Of a stretch of 64,000 nt of DNA, positions 1-12,473 are shown piece after piece. The notes beneath the pieces are model-generated. The model saw only the letters and a program-made list of their open reading frames with translations. It made no database searches and was not told the DNA's origin. Made by a program: the position numbers and the translations under genes. Within the stretch, counting starts at the first letter, position 1. Each line of letters starts with the position of its first letter. Source of the stretch: Boswellia sacra (taxonomy: Eukaryota > Streptophyta > Magnoliopsida > Sapindales > Burseraceae); NCBI GenBank assembly GCA_013180625.2, contig SNVD02004722.1, positions 124,001 to 188,000 on the forward strand. The letters are read 5' to 3'.

Positions 1-270
1 GGGACCAGCAGCTCCACATCCTGAGGGCCACATCAGGTCCACATTCAGAGGGTCCAGCAGCACCACCCCCTGAGGGACCATCTACTCCACATCCTGAGGG
101 TCCATCAGCACCATCTCCTGAGGGTCCATCAGGTCCACATCCTGAGGGTCCTTCAACACCACCCCTTGAGGGACCAGCAGCTCCACCTCCTGAGGGTCCA
201 TCAGCACCACCTCCTGAGGGTCCATCTGCTCCACCTCCTGAGCTTTCATCCGCTTCACCTCCTGCTGGCC
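1..270 (+). repeat. Proline-rich coding tandem repeat (PEGPSAPP-type)
   Basis: A 24-30 bp unit built on CCTGAGGGTCCATCAG is repeated about nine times and encodes Pro-Glu-Gly-Pro-Ser/Ala. It forms the low-complexity N-terminal part of the Ulp1-like gene. The array is probably length-polymorphic and continues to the left of the window. Confidence 0.8.
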
Positions 271-2388
271 CTAGTTCCCCTATTGAACCGGATGTGGAGC
301 CAGCAACAAACACGGCTAGTCCTGACATGGACGTAGGGCCTTTTAGTCCAGCGCCAGAGCCTTTCAGTCCAGCGTCGGAGTCGTTCCATAGTTCTGGACA
401 TCCAGGAGCATCGACTTCGACTTCGGGTTGCGCGACCAGCCACCCAACACCTATATACGAGGGTCCTCCAAGTTGGCAGGTATGTAATGCAAGTTTGCAT
501 TAATATTCTTGTCCATATACATTTGCTGCTCTGTTGGTTAATGAAGACTCTTGTTACAATTCTCATACAGGTGCTGCCGGTCCATGACGACTTCTAGAGC
601 ACAGTTTTACGTGAACTTGCACTATTACGGGTGGAGAACAAGGAAATACGTGAGGAGATAGCTCTTATATGCAATGCTGTTCTAGACCTCGGTGCCCACT
701 TCAGATATGATGACACGGTACGTTGCAATATTTACATACCAAAATTTGTCATTTCCACACACGCTTAAGTTGATGGTTATGTTTGGCGTATTTCAGGATT
801 TAGATGCAGATTCTGACGGAGGTTCGGCTGATGATGGTGAAGGTCAGCTGCCCGCGGAACTTGATTCCGTGGACCGGACTGTTCCTGCAGCTGATGCTCC
901 TCCGACGGCCTTAGTTTCGCGCAGGGGTCGCCCCTACTTCTAGCAAAGCATAAGCAGAGCCCCTTTGTCAGTCTACCGGGTAGGAAGAGGCAGAGGGTTC
1001 AGCAGCAAAAGGAAGCTGCAGACCAGCAGCAGCTACAGTCCGAGGCCCCGATTGCTCAACCGAAAGACAATCGATCTCAGCAGCCATCAGCGGATGTAGG
1101 AACTGGTCTCATCTTGTCCCAACCAGTTCCTCTGTTCGACCCACGTGCCCCAATAGTAAAAGTTGGCATGAAAGCATTCGACGCATGGCTGGGGGACCAC
1201 ACCATAACTGATTACGTTGATTTAGCAGTCTGCACACCAGGTCATAAGTTCTTCTGGTCGCTGCTCGGGTCATCAAACTGGCTTGAAGCTGAGGTAGTTT
1301 TATACCATCTCCTGCTGTCGAATATTGCGATATACATTTGGATTTAATATTGATAGCAATTATTTTTTTCAGCACATAGACAGCTGCTTGTGGTTGCTAC
1401 GGTGCAGAGCTCGCGCCATGACCGGACCTAGTGTCCAGAGGTCTGCTTTCCTAGACACCACTTTTTGGGTACGTATTTCGTAGAGATCTTCATTTCACTT
1501 TTTTCACTTGTAATTTCTGATTCCTTCAATGCGCTAACTGAACTCATGAACTTGCAGTTGAAATTGAAGTCGTTATGGGAGCAATACTCGGACAGACTGG
1601 ATGACATTAGCTGGATGAATGAGGATGACATGGTCCAGTATGTCCTGGGACAGATACCCCTCGTTGGAACACCATGGGTCGATGTGGATAGGGTGAGAAC
1701 ATTTATATTCACTGAGTTAGTATGTGCCATCTTATTTAAAATGTTGTGATTGATTTCCATTTCCATGTTGTCAATTCGTTTTCAGCTTTATCTCCCAGTT
1801 CACATCACCGATGATCATTGGGTGGCAGCTGAGGTGCAATTGAATCGCCGTCACGTTTCCATATACGACTCATCTATTGGTCATACTTTTGCAGACACAG
1901 TCATGCAAACAGTCCGGTGTCTCGCTGAGGTACTACCCCGTATGGTGTCAATGGAAGTTTTCGGTATTCCTAACTATCCCGCAACCCCATTTGACATTAT
2001 GCGAATTGAGGACGGGGACCAGGTGCCACAACAGGAGCCTGGGGGAGGGGCATGCGGCATGTACTGTTTGAAGTACATCGCGTTCCTAGTGGGGGGCGTT
2101 CCACTGACTGAGATTAAGGCATTCCCGGACGACGAATGGCGGGAGAGAATGGCGGTACAACTTTGGGTCAGCCGCGAAAACCCACAGGCACAAGAGGCTG
2201 CCTCGACCATCACGGTGCCCTACGACCTCGAGGCGCTGTTGCCTAAACCTCTTGTGCCTCAGGCACTATTGCCTCAACCGGTAGTGCCTGCTGATGTTAC
2301 AGCCACTACCGGGACTGCTGATGATGTGTCAGGGGATGTTATGACCACTATTGCCCATGACGACATTGATTCAGTGGAGGTCAAGTAG
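1..2388 (+). pseudogene. Ulp1-like (C48) cysteine peptidase gene, decayed, 5' end outside window
   Basis: The apparent exons are <1-480, 571-717, 797-1293, 1373-1468, 1558-1692 and 1796-2388, each bounded by plausible AG acceptors and GT donors. The last exon carries the catalytic core of a Ulp1/SENP-type cysteine peptidase: His in DDHW, Asp in IYDSS, and Cys in GGGACGMYC after an upstream Gln. The family removes SUMO-like tags. In plants many such genes sit inside Mutator-like transposons or are expanded families of unknown role. The N-terminal exon is proline-rich, and the second contains a leucine/glutamate helix-like stretch (REIRE-type). Decay is visible: a TAG in the second exon near 596, a frameshift in exon 3 near 940 (the PFVSLPGRKRQR stretch lies in another frame), and a probable frameshift near 28-32. 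The catalytic exon itself is open from 1796 to a TAG at 2386. It could be a MULE passenger, but I see no terminal repeats. Identification is firm at family level; activity is doubtful. Confidence 0.72.
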
Positions 2389-2584
2389 CAGCCGAGCACG
2401 TTTGCACCATGAGATCACCTATTTTTTGTATATATTATGTTTAGTTACACAATTTTTTTTTGTTTATAGTTTCTGGATATTTACACATTATTGTATAGTA
2501 CATTTTTTTTATAGTCGCACATGATTACGATGTATAGTTGTATGAAAACTTGTAAATACACATTATTTGTATAGTGATATTTTT

Positions 2585-3570
2585 TAATGGGCTAATCACA
2601 TAGACCTCCGCTGGGTTTTAGCTTAATTTCATTCATAAACACTGTTTACCACTTTTATTTATATGATACCCCTGACTTTTTTGAAATTAATGATGGACAC
2701 CCCTTCCGTCAGTTTTGCCGTTTATTGTATGAAAATAAATGTAATGAATAGGGTAAAAAAAAGTCTTTCCACCTAATTAGTTCTGCTAACCAGTCCCACA
2801 GGAGCTGCTCACAGAATCCAAGTGCTCTTCGCTGCCTCCCCTGCACTGCGCACGCTAATAGCAAGAGTTGAGTTGAGTTGAGTTGATGCAAAATGAAGTT
2901 TAACATAGCAAACCCAACCACTGGTTGCCAGAACAAGCTTGAGATCGATGACGATCAGAAGCCCGAGCTTTTTTTGACAGGAGGATCTCCCAGGAATTTA
3001 GTACAGATGCTTTGGGTCAGGAATTCAAAGGATATGTTTTTAAGATCATGGGAGGTTGCGGCAAGCAAGGATTCCCAATGAAACTGGGAGTTCTGACTCC
3101 TGGTCGTGTTCATCTTTTGCTTCAAAGAGGAACCCCTTGCTTCAGAGGTTATGGAAGGCGCAATGGAGAGCGAAGGAGGAAATCTGTTCGTGGATGCATT
3201 GTTAGTCAAGATCTGTCTGTATTGAACTTGGTTATAGTTAAGAAGGATGAGAATGATATACCTGGATTGACAGACAGTGAAAAACCAAGGATGAGGGGTC
3301 CAAAGAGGGCATCCAAGATTAAGAAGCTTTTTAGCCTCTCAAAAAAGGATGATGTTCGGAAGTATGTGAACACCTACAGCAGAACATTCACAACAAAATC
3401 TGGCAAGAAAGTTAGGGGTACCGTATGATGTCACTTAACGGCAAAACTGACGGAAGGGGTGCCCATGATGAATTTCGAAAAAGTCAGGGCTACCGTATGA
3501 TGAAAAGTAACAAACAGTGTTTCTGAATGAAATTAAGTCAAAACCTGGGGGGGTACGTGTGATAGTACAT
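2585..3570. mobile_element. Small TIR element carrying an eS6 cDNA fragment (Pack-type)
   Basis: The stretch 2585-2731 recurs in inverted orientation at about 3424-3570. The two arms share long blocks such as CACCCCTTCCGTCAGTTTTG, CTTAATTTCATTCA and CCCTGACTTTTT, so these are terminal inverted repeats of about 145 bp. Between them lies an eS6 coding fragment plus its 5' leader. Long TIRs around host coding sequence are typical of Mutator-like Pack-MULEs, but I could not find a matching 9 bp target duplication, and the outermost bases of the right arm have diverged. The class is therefore inferred. No transposase is present, so the element would be non-autonomous. Confidence 0.7.
2893..3428 (+). 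pseudogene. RPS6: 40S ribosomal protein eS6, truncated intronless copy
   Basis: From the ATG at 2893 the translation matches the N-terminus of plant eS6 ([20 protein letters not shown]). After a one-base deletion near 2962 the match continues in the next frame ([62 protein letters not shown]). It stops at about residue 165 of a protein normally near 250 residues, so the basic C-terminal tail with the S6-kinase sites is absent. There it runs directly into the right inverted repeat, giving a short foreign ending and a TGA at 3426. No intron interrupts 530 bp of coding sequence, which suggests a reverse-transcribed origin. eS6 is a small-subunit ribosomal protein; this copy should not make a functional one. 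Confidence 0.9.
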
Positions 3571-3736
3571 GCATGTTTCTCATGTTTTCTGGTCCAAGAA
3601 CCATTGTATACAATGAGTATGCGTAAAGTTTCCATTTCCTGCATGATTGAGACATATCATATCATATAAGTTCTGTGGACAACAAATAATTACGAAATTG
3701 CTTGCAAAAGTCGAAAAAATGAGTGCTCTGTCAAAA

Positions 3737-4150
3737 TGCTCGACGACGCTCGACATACACACTCGACACTAGACATATGTGACGCGACACTCGAACTCGA
3801 CTATCTTTTGCATCCGACACTCGTCAAGTTTGTCACTCGACGCACGTACTCGAAAGCTCGACAAATAGTCTCGACTACTCTCAAAACACTCGACATGCAT
3901 GGTTCGAGACATCTACAAGTCGGTTTCCCGTGTCTGACACTCGACTCTCGACACGCGACACACGAACTTTCATCGACTTCGTCAATCCACAAGACCCTCG
4001 ACGACACTCGAACCCGCGACACTCGAACCTAGAATCGACGCAATGCCTAGACACTCGACACCACCATCCGAATTGTCGAGATTCGGTTCGGCAGAACTTC
4101 TCGACACTCGACGAGGCTCGACGACACTCGAAGACACTCGTCTTCTTCAA
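3737..4150. repeat. CTCGACA-type short-period repeat field
   Basis: About 400 bp are dominated by irregular iterations of CTCGACACTCGA and shorter pieces (CTCGAC, ACTCGA, CGACACTCG). Spacing varies, with interspersed unique words, so it is a degenerate minisatellite and not a clean microsatellite. It is rich in TCGA, unlike the AT-rich surroundings. Open frames across it on both strands are by-products of the repeat. Confidence 0.75.
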
Positions 4151-7100
4151 CCTTCGACTGCGAAAACAGATTTTTGCACAACGCCAGCCAATTTTCAGCA
4201 TTTTTTTCACATAGACGGCACTATCTCTAACCTTCGTTCACATACATAACCCATTTTTAAGCTATATAATGCGGTTGTCAGTTACCAAAGCAATCAATAA
4301 TGAAAACACTACACATACATGAAATTTTCACGCCATTTACAGAGAGATTAAGGAAATTTGTTCTTACGTTATTTGCTCAGCTTCAGATGTTGAGGTTGTT
4401 TCGGGACAGTGAAGTGAAGTGATTCGATCTGTTACTAGTTTCTTTGTTCTTTGTTTTAGTTTACCGTCTTTCTTCAATTTCGTCCGAAGAGGGATATGAA
4501 ATAATAAACGTTTTGGAAAATTATTATAGTACAAGGGTATTTCTGTCTTTTCGTCAAGAAATTGTCTATAGCATGAAAATTTTTCAGAACGTGTCTATTT
4601 TTCAAACAGGCCCCCTAAATTTGTCTATTTTCTCTATTTTCCCAAAAAAAAAATCACCCCGCAAGCCTGACACTCAAGCTTGGAGCAAAAGTAACGCTAC
4701 TACATTTCGAGCAGATATAATCTTATGATTATTTAATCAATCCACAGAGAAAAGATAAAAACAACTATCATATCCTCATCTGCAAGTTCTCTGGTCAGTC
4801 ATCTTAGTTTTATACAGAAAAGATAATATATAAAAGCTGTATATATTTATTCTCAATATTGTTCAGGTATATTTTGACATACGTTAGAGTGTGAAAACTT
4901 ATATTTTTCGCCTTGCCTGCATGAGACAACAAAAGATACATTCAAATAATATATATTTTTCTCCTTTATATATATATATGTCTCTAATAGCTATATATAT
5001 CTGAGGCAATTAGGAAACAACGAGTCTTTTCTACCTTCTTGCCAACATCAGTTCATCAACATGGAAAATGTAACGAATGAATTGTAATTTCTTTGTTTTC
5101 TTGCGCTGAAGAGAAATTGACATAAGAAAGTGAAAATTATTCATTACAATGATAAACAAATATCTAACAATTTTACGTGGGGACTCGGTGCGTTATCCTT
5201 TCTCTTTGGAAAACTTTTGAACTTAATCCTCTACAAGCATTAATGAGCACGCTGCAGCAGCATATAAAATCAAATCCTGAAGAACAACGAAACATTTTTT
5301 CTCATATACAGAAGTAAAACGATGAACTTTGAAATTCAAAACAAAGTTTTGATTTTAGAAGAACCGAACCTCCTTAGAAGTATGAAATAAACCAGGAGAG
5401 CAAGTACCCTACACATGCTGCATGGTGCAACGCCGCTACACGGTGCAACAGTTGTAGGGCAAATTTAAGGAAATAAAAAACCCGTAGTAGCTTTCTCCCA
5501 CCTAAATGTTTTTTTTTTTTTGGTTTTTTCTTTAAAAAAAATATATTATTTTGACCACAAATGACGAGTTTGATATTAGTTTGCATCATTGTAATTCATA
5601 TTTATTTTCGCACTGGAATCATAACTAACTTTGATAATTGTTTTATGTGTAATCAGAGATGTATAATCTGTATGTTTATTAGAAATTATTGTTCAATCCT
5701 AGATTGAATTAAAAATTTCGTTTGTTTCATGGGTATGAATTTCTTTGGTGGGTTCTTGACTTTGATTCTCTTTCTATTGGAAACTACTCCAATTGCGGCC
5801 ATGCACGTCAAGTCACGGCCACGCCAGCCACCACTAGTAATGGATAGTCATGTTTGCAATTTTCTTCTTTATTTTTTTTCAATAATTTTTGTTGGATACA
5901 TGTTCCAGTTATAGATTTGACTCAATATATATTCGATGTATTTATTCAGGGCTAATAAATAAATATTTTAAATAACCGTTTATATAAAAATTGTACGAGA
6001 TATTTATAATTTTATCTATTTATTTATAAGTGACATTCCTTACATCGTATGTTAGGTACGTAGAATGACCCCTATTATTGATACTTTCCAACTTCTTAAT
6101 TAAATAATTCGTTTGAAAATACATAAATAGACGAAAATCCTTATTTTTAAGTAAATTCAGTACATATACCGAACTTGAAATGTAACATGAACTTAATTAA
6201 TTAAATATGCTTTTGCCAACCCTCTTTTAAGTCAAAGTTTTATTTTAGTAACAATTTATGATGCAGTGTTAATGAATAAATATAAAACCAAGATAGGATT
6301 GCGATGACCATGATCTTAATTACTTATAACTATCAAAATAGATATTATTATCAGTAAATAAACAAATTAGCAGGTTTTTTTTTCTTCTGTAGATAGGATT
6401 GCGATGACCTTGAGTTCTTCTTGTTAGTCCGTGAACTTGTCTCCACTGCATCCTCTGGGTTAAAATTAGGATTATTTTTAAAGCTAGTTAGAAGTAGTGT
6501 TGCAATGGCTATGGCCTCATCAGCTAGCATTACTCATGTGTATGGCCTCATGCCATGTATTCAAGATCGAACAGTTGCATCCGGCTATGTTCAATTTCTA
6601 TACGTGTCGCTTAACTAGTAGAGTTTTATTCGTGTTGGTTGATGCTTCAATGAGCTAGACAAGGTCGGTGATAGGACATAAACAAAGAAGGGCGTCATTT
6701 TCTTGTCTCATATAGGAAGGCTTGTACACAAATTTGTGGTCTACACTTGTAGAACAAATAATAGCTTTAACAAGAGGCAAATTCCGCAACTATCCTACCA
6801 ATAGTTTTGTGAAAATAACATTGATTCTGTACTCATCTCTAATTGATTGATAATGCTCTCTCTATCACCATTTAATGAAATGGTCAAGCTATATATTTGA
6901 TTACGAAGTCATTTAAATTCATCAATTGTTATTTATAAGATATTATATTACCTTAAAGGAAAAAAAATTGTCATTAGATAATATAAACCAAGTTTGTGGG
7001 CATCTTAAGATCCTAAATTTTGTCATTATTACATATTAATTTGTAAACTAACTTTGTCAGTTTCATAAGATCATCCTTGTCGTTTTCAGATTGCTGTCTA

Positions 7101-10100
7101 TTTTATGCAAGAGTGGAATCATTTTATTCTGCCAACAATCACGAGACAGTTAATATAATATGAAATAACTAATTAATTGACGGACGGGGATCTATTTTTT
7201 ATACTTAATATTTTAAGGGATGAAAAACCTGGCGTTATCTTATATTAATTTATATAGATGCCGAGGCTTTCTCCCTCTCTGCTGTAGGCGCTTTTTATGC
7301 TACATTCAATCTAGACGACGAGACGCATTAGATTACGGTAGATTTTAAAACATACATAGATAGCAACCAGACAACGAGAAAAAATTATATAAAATTGTAA
7401 CAACATTCGAGTGTGCGAAGTTATGAGTGGCAAGTGACATGGGACATCCGTTATTAAGAAAATAAAAAAATCCCCATTAATTATTAGTTGCACGTAGATT
7501 TCATTCTTCCGTCCATTAATTTGTTAACTGATCGATATAGTTCTGGTTTACTAATCTACTTCATGTTGATAGTACTCTCTATTACATGTTAAGACATGCT
7601 CTATCAAATTAAGAGAATTCAATACATGTAAAAACAATACAAATTTTAATTATCTTATAACTTAATTCACCTGGCATCCGTGCACATAAATCTTCTCATT
7701 TAAGGTATGATTTTAAACATAATTAAGAGTACTGAATAATTTTAAAGTAATTAATTTATTAATAACACCAGCTGGGACCATATTCCGAATTAGTCAACCT
7801 TTGTTGGCTAAGGATTTATTAGGAAACGCAAAAATGTCGTAGCAAAGTAGCGAAAGTTTTTCCCTTTCTTTGGCAATTAAATAAGATAAATAATAAAAAT
7901 GTCGTAGTCAATCAACAATCACCATAGCAATAAAGTAACTAAAACCTTCAATAATACTAAATTTTTATGTGAAAAACGCGTAAAATAACAGGAAAAACTC
8001 TCGTGATCGATAGAAGCATAGTACCAAAAGTCTTTCATGTGCAATGTAATTTGTAACATTCAATAGTAACCATAATACCAAATCCTATTAAATCCTGTCC
8101 CTCACTTTATTAAGGGATAAATGACAAAGTGATTTAGCTCTAGTCAATTGTAAATTTTCTCGATCTTCTTCAGAGTTAAAGTTTTCCAGGGGGACTAGAT
8201 CGGACAGATTCTTTAGGTTAATTTGGTGCACCCAGCTTGTCATTTAAGAGCAAGATGGTTTTTCCGTGTTTAACCTCAGAAAGGCCAAAGTGGTGAGAAC
8301 AAAGCATTCAGTTGATCATATAGATATGCTATAGCTGCTAGCTTGCACCTAAACAATGTCATGCAACACAAAGAACATGATATTGATGTTTAAATGGTTT
8401 GTTTATCACTCATCAGATACGCGAGGTTTATAAAGTAAAATATGTAATATTTTTATAATCATTATTGTGATTCAATAATCATTCGATGCATGCAAGTTTG
8501 AGATCTTAAAGATGAATTCAATCTAAAAAGCTTAATAAGAAAGCTGGAGAATAGAAAACAATATCACTAAAGCATATATGAATATACGTGTCCCCACGCA
8601 ACGACTAAGGGTCTATGCTTTGTGCCTTTTAATTTGTCCCTGCAAATTCAACCATGCCACAAATAAACACCCAACACCACACACGTACCCTAATGAATAT
8701 ATGAACAATGAAGAGGTCTTATCATAAGTCCGAGGTCTTATCTTGCGTAAGGAATTAATAAAAACTCGTTGGTGACGTCAAAACGCAAAAGATGTCTAGT
8801 GGCACTGGATATACAATCTTAAAAAGGTAGGTTAGGCGCCATCCAAGTTTGTCTTGTCTTCAGACTTCAATTTATAGTGCCTCTTTTTCTGCTTGCTTGT
8901 CTGTTCCAATGCTTCACTTTAATGAACTAATTCTAATTCTATTGAAACTGCTTTGCTTCAGTCAATCGAGGAAGCTCATTTATACAATTATGAAAGTAAT
9001 TACTCATCATTCACCTATATTTAGGTAAAAAGAAAAAAATTAAAACTTTATAGCAAAAGAAGAAGACTCTTAACCTAATTCTATGTCGTGCAGTAAAGTT
9101 TTAGATGAGTATTTCTTAATTTATACATCTAAAGATTCAAGTTGCATAACCTTAAGTACAATGCCTTAACATTCAGCAAATAGAGGTGCTGATGTTGCTT
9201 GATCAGTCCAATTGACTAGAGAAGACAATGGGGGAACCCTAAGACAATGGCCTTTGGGCTTAGGCACTGCAATCCCTCAAACAACTTTCTGGGCCTTCAT
9301 GAACGAGTAAAATAGCGGATTTGATGAGACTTGTTATACTCAACTCCTATTTTTTCACTCTTCTTCCCCCTTTTTAAAATTTCTTTTTACAATTTTATCC
9401 TTGAATCAAATTACTACTGAGCACAAAAGAGTTCTTAAAACAAGCACATTCAGACGTTCTTTACTATATATATATATATTATATACCTTATTTTCGCTAA
9501 ATAATTAAAAATCCTAATTTATAACGCATCAATATTTAGCTGTTTGCATAAAAACCACATATTAGATTACTTTTCAAAAATAAGTTTGATGGAAACTTTC
9601 ACCAGACAAATTAATAAACAAACACTAATAAGTTCACAAACTATAAGAACAAGGAAATCTTGATCTTGAAAGCTTCCAACACGATAGTATGCGCAGAGAA
9701 AATCTAGCACGTTTCATTATTAAGAATTGAGAGGAAAAATTATATAGAAAGTGCCAAAGCAAAAAAAAAAAAAAAATTGCCAAAAGGTACACCAAATACC
9801 AAATCAATCAAGTTTGAACTTTGATTCTCTGAAGCACCAGTTGATCCAGGGAGAGGACAGCCACCAATAAAGAGTAAGCAGCTTTTATACCAATCTTTCA
9901 TAGTATTGAACAATTTACTCCATAATAAATAATTGAAAGCTTAAAATAAAACCTTTGTATTGTAGACACCTATTACCTCGTCAACATTATATTACAATCT
10001 TCCAATAACGTGAACAATTAAGCTTTCAAATTAACCAGCTTCTGCATTACAGAATTGGTTCCCAAATCTGAAAATCAATTCATGGCCGTAGGAAAACACA

Positions 10101-11962
10101 TGTCAAGAGTCAAGACCTCCAACCTTAAAGCCTTCTTACCAAGACTTAGTTTAACAAGCAAACAATTGTTCTAACTATAGAATAAGTGTAAAAATCCGTT
10201 TAGAGATCGATAGAGTTAGACCATGGGCGTCTTACAAGAAGAGAAAAAAAAAAAAAATCAACCAAACTGGAGAAAGAGCTGACCTTAACTAGTGAGGACA
10301 TTACATACCCCGTTAGTGATATGAAATAACTTGAAAAAGTAGCATAAATTAATGTGGGTGTGATGAAAAGTTATGTTCAAATTAAATAGCAACTGGGGAA
10401 TCAAGTGGGGTTTAACGAGAAAAAAATAAGGACATAAAATTTTTAATTGGATAAATTTAATAACGAGGATTGAAAAGTTAAAAATTGGAACCTAGTAGAA
10501 CATCTCATTTGATCAATGGGCTAATATATAAGCTCAATTGAGTTGGGTTGGTGTGCAAATCCTGTCCAATTTTTTCTAAACCTTTGAATATATTTCCAAG
10601 ACTCACGGCTGTTTGTTCGAACTTATTCCAAAAAAGATCTTATAAGATTATATTCTATAAGAGTAGAATTTGGCAAAATACGATTAAAATAATTTTTTTG
10701 ATTAACTAATTGAATAAATGTATTAGATATGAAATTAACAAAATGAGTTTTATTATAAACGATGCATAAATAAAAAAAATTTAAAATTAAAGATAGATAT
10801 CTTTAATATTTCAACACTTTAAAAAGCTAAAAAACTAAAATCATTGAAAATTTTAAGCTTCGAATTTAAGTTTCTACTAATAGACATAAAACAATTTATA
10901 ATCACTTAATTATAAGCTCTTCTGATGGCAATTAAATGACATGAAAGGAAAAAATTGAAAGAAATTTTATTGTTAAAAGGCTCTTTCAATTAATAGATAA
11001 GTCAAAATACATGTTCTCTTTTAGATTTTTACTGTTAAGACATTGTATTTACACCTATAAAATCTTGCATATAAAATAAAATTTTGAAGTTCCGATGGTG
11101 ACAATAATAAACTAGGAGAAATTTATAAATAATTCCATCTCTTTTATTACTTAAGTCACGTAATCTCTTTTTTACCTTAATTAATTTCATCATTCTTTAG
11201 TAATTAATTCTATTGTTGTAAATGAGATTTTTTTTAATAGAAAAGTCTTCCGAAAAAATATGCTAACATATTTATTAGGAAATTGTTAAAAGGTTGTAAC
11301 TTTTCTAAAAAAGAAATTTAATCAACAACTTTTGAAGTAATTAATTAATGAATGATCCATTTAAAACATTTTTTGATCATTTATTTACTCAAAGAGTTGC
11401 CAATCAGATTATAGAAAAATATTGTATGCATTCTTATCAAAATTCAGTTAGACGTACAGTGCATTGAACTCAACATGCTACTGGTTTTAAGGATTGCCTT
11501 AATATCCATGTACAGAAACTTTACAAGATAATTTTTTTATGCATAGAAATAATTAATGCTCAAGTCATAAAGTTAGAGGACGAGGAAGAGAACGAGTGGC
11601 TCTTCCACTTGATAACCCGGAAGGGCAAGTATAAGAAACCGTTTATTCTGCTGGTTGGTATGACTTTGTAAAGATTAGGCAACTTGATCGTGTTTCAGAG
11701 TCCAGTTTTTCAAGGAAGAAATTGAAGCTACAAGAGTAGAAGTCAGTTACAAGATTAAACTGAAGAAGCCCTATTATTCTATTCGAGATTGTCATTGCCT
11801 ATGCACCTCACCGTCGTGCTAGATAAAATGAACTTCTGCAATGGATCGAGTCAAAATAGTTACTTCTATAGCATTCAGATTATTGAGGCTTGAAGCTAGG
11901 GTTTATATTAAGTTTACAATGGTTTGGTGTACAAGTTGAATTGACCATGGCCACAGCCCTAC
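4151..11962. other. AT-rich intergenic DNA, no gene recognised
   Basis: Nearly 8 kb hold only short chance ORFs (for example at 4444-4728, 5729-5914 and 6421-6618) with no recognisable domain. Visible features are A/T homopolymers (5508-5522, 9763-9776), a short TA run near 9465-9480, and a 19 bp word (AGATAGGATTGCGATGACC) present at about 6290 and 6391. The part 7460-8690 is a diverged copy of sequence flanking element D and is listed separately. Confidence 0.6.
7460..8690 (+). repeat. Segmental duplication copy 1 (empty-site paralogue of the element D flanks)
   Basis: This stretch matches 35330-35564 and then 56858-58353 in the same orientation, with scattered differences and indels. Shared words include TTAATTGCACGTAGAT-like sequence near 7485, GTACTCTCTATTAC, AGAGAATTCAATACAT, ACAAATTTTAATTATCTT, ATAAATCTTCTCATTTA, TCAACCTTTGTTGGCTAAG, ACCAAATCCTATTAAATCCTG and CCAACACCACAC. 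Here the junction that holds element D in the other copy is uninterrupted (GCATCCGTGCACATAAATC), so it serves as a natural empty site. It is non-coding as far as I can see. Confidence 0.75.
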
Positions 11963-12331
11963 ATGTGTATTCAAGTAGGTAAATATGGCTATCGGCCTAT
12001 CTCCAATGTATTTGTATACGTATTATATGCCTTAATTGGCAAAGATTATACACATCTACTCGCTGCAGTTGAACCATGTATTAAAAGCTTTATCAGAGAT
12101 GCATCACATCATAGACTAAAACTTGATTATCAAGATTTTTGTACGGTTGTATATGAAGGCTTAATTAATTCTTCATTTGTTGTTTGCAGAGTTAGATGTT
12201 ACAATTATCATTGGGATTTCAGAATGCTTTCTCCTTCAACATTTAACGAAATGCTCAAAGCATGTAACGTTGAAATTAAACTGTGCAAATTCGAAGAACT
12301 AAACTTTGTCATGACATGCATTATAAAATAA
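11963..12331 (+). CDS. Hypothetical 122-residue ORF, unrecognised
   Basis: This open frame encodes 122 residues starting MCIQVGKYGYRPISNVFVYV. The composition looks protein-like, and the GYRPISNVFVYVL stretch faintly recalls the helix pairs of plant PPR proteins, but no full 35-residue repeat can be marked. The frame is open for a short way upstream. It ends about 140 bp before the left LTR of element A, so it could be a remnant truncated by past insertions. It may equally be a chance ORF in AT-rich DNA. Confidence 0.2.
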   Translation: MCIQVGKYGYRPISNVFVYVLYALIGKDYTHLLAAVEPCIKSFIRDASHHRLKLDYQDFCTVVYEGLINSSFVVCRVRCYNYHWDFRMLSPSTFNEMLKACNVEIKLCKFEELNFVMTCIIK

Positions 12332-12473
12332 TTCTGTTACTATCCCTTAAGATTCTTGTCGTACCAGTTAGCTTTATATATCACTCCCTGTTTTATGTAC
12401 AAAGAATGAAATTGTTGGAGGTATTCTTCCAACAATCACTAAAATGTCAATGTAATAAACAGTTAATTAATGT

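Noticed and set aside
255..566. Antisense ORF of 103 residues opposite the proline-rich exon
   Set aside because: It shadows the sense coding exon and extends into the following intron; no domain is visible.
2893..3428. eS6 as a working gene
   Set aside because: A frameshift after about 23 residues, loss of the C-terminal third and fusion to the inverted repeat rule out a functional protein.
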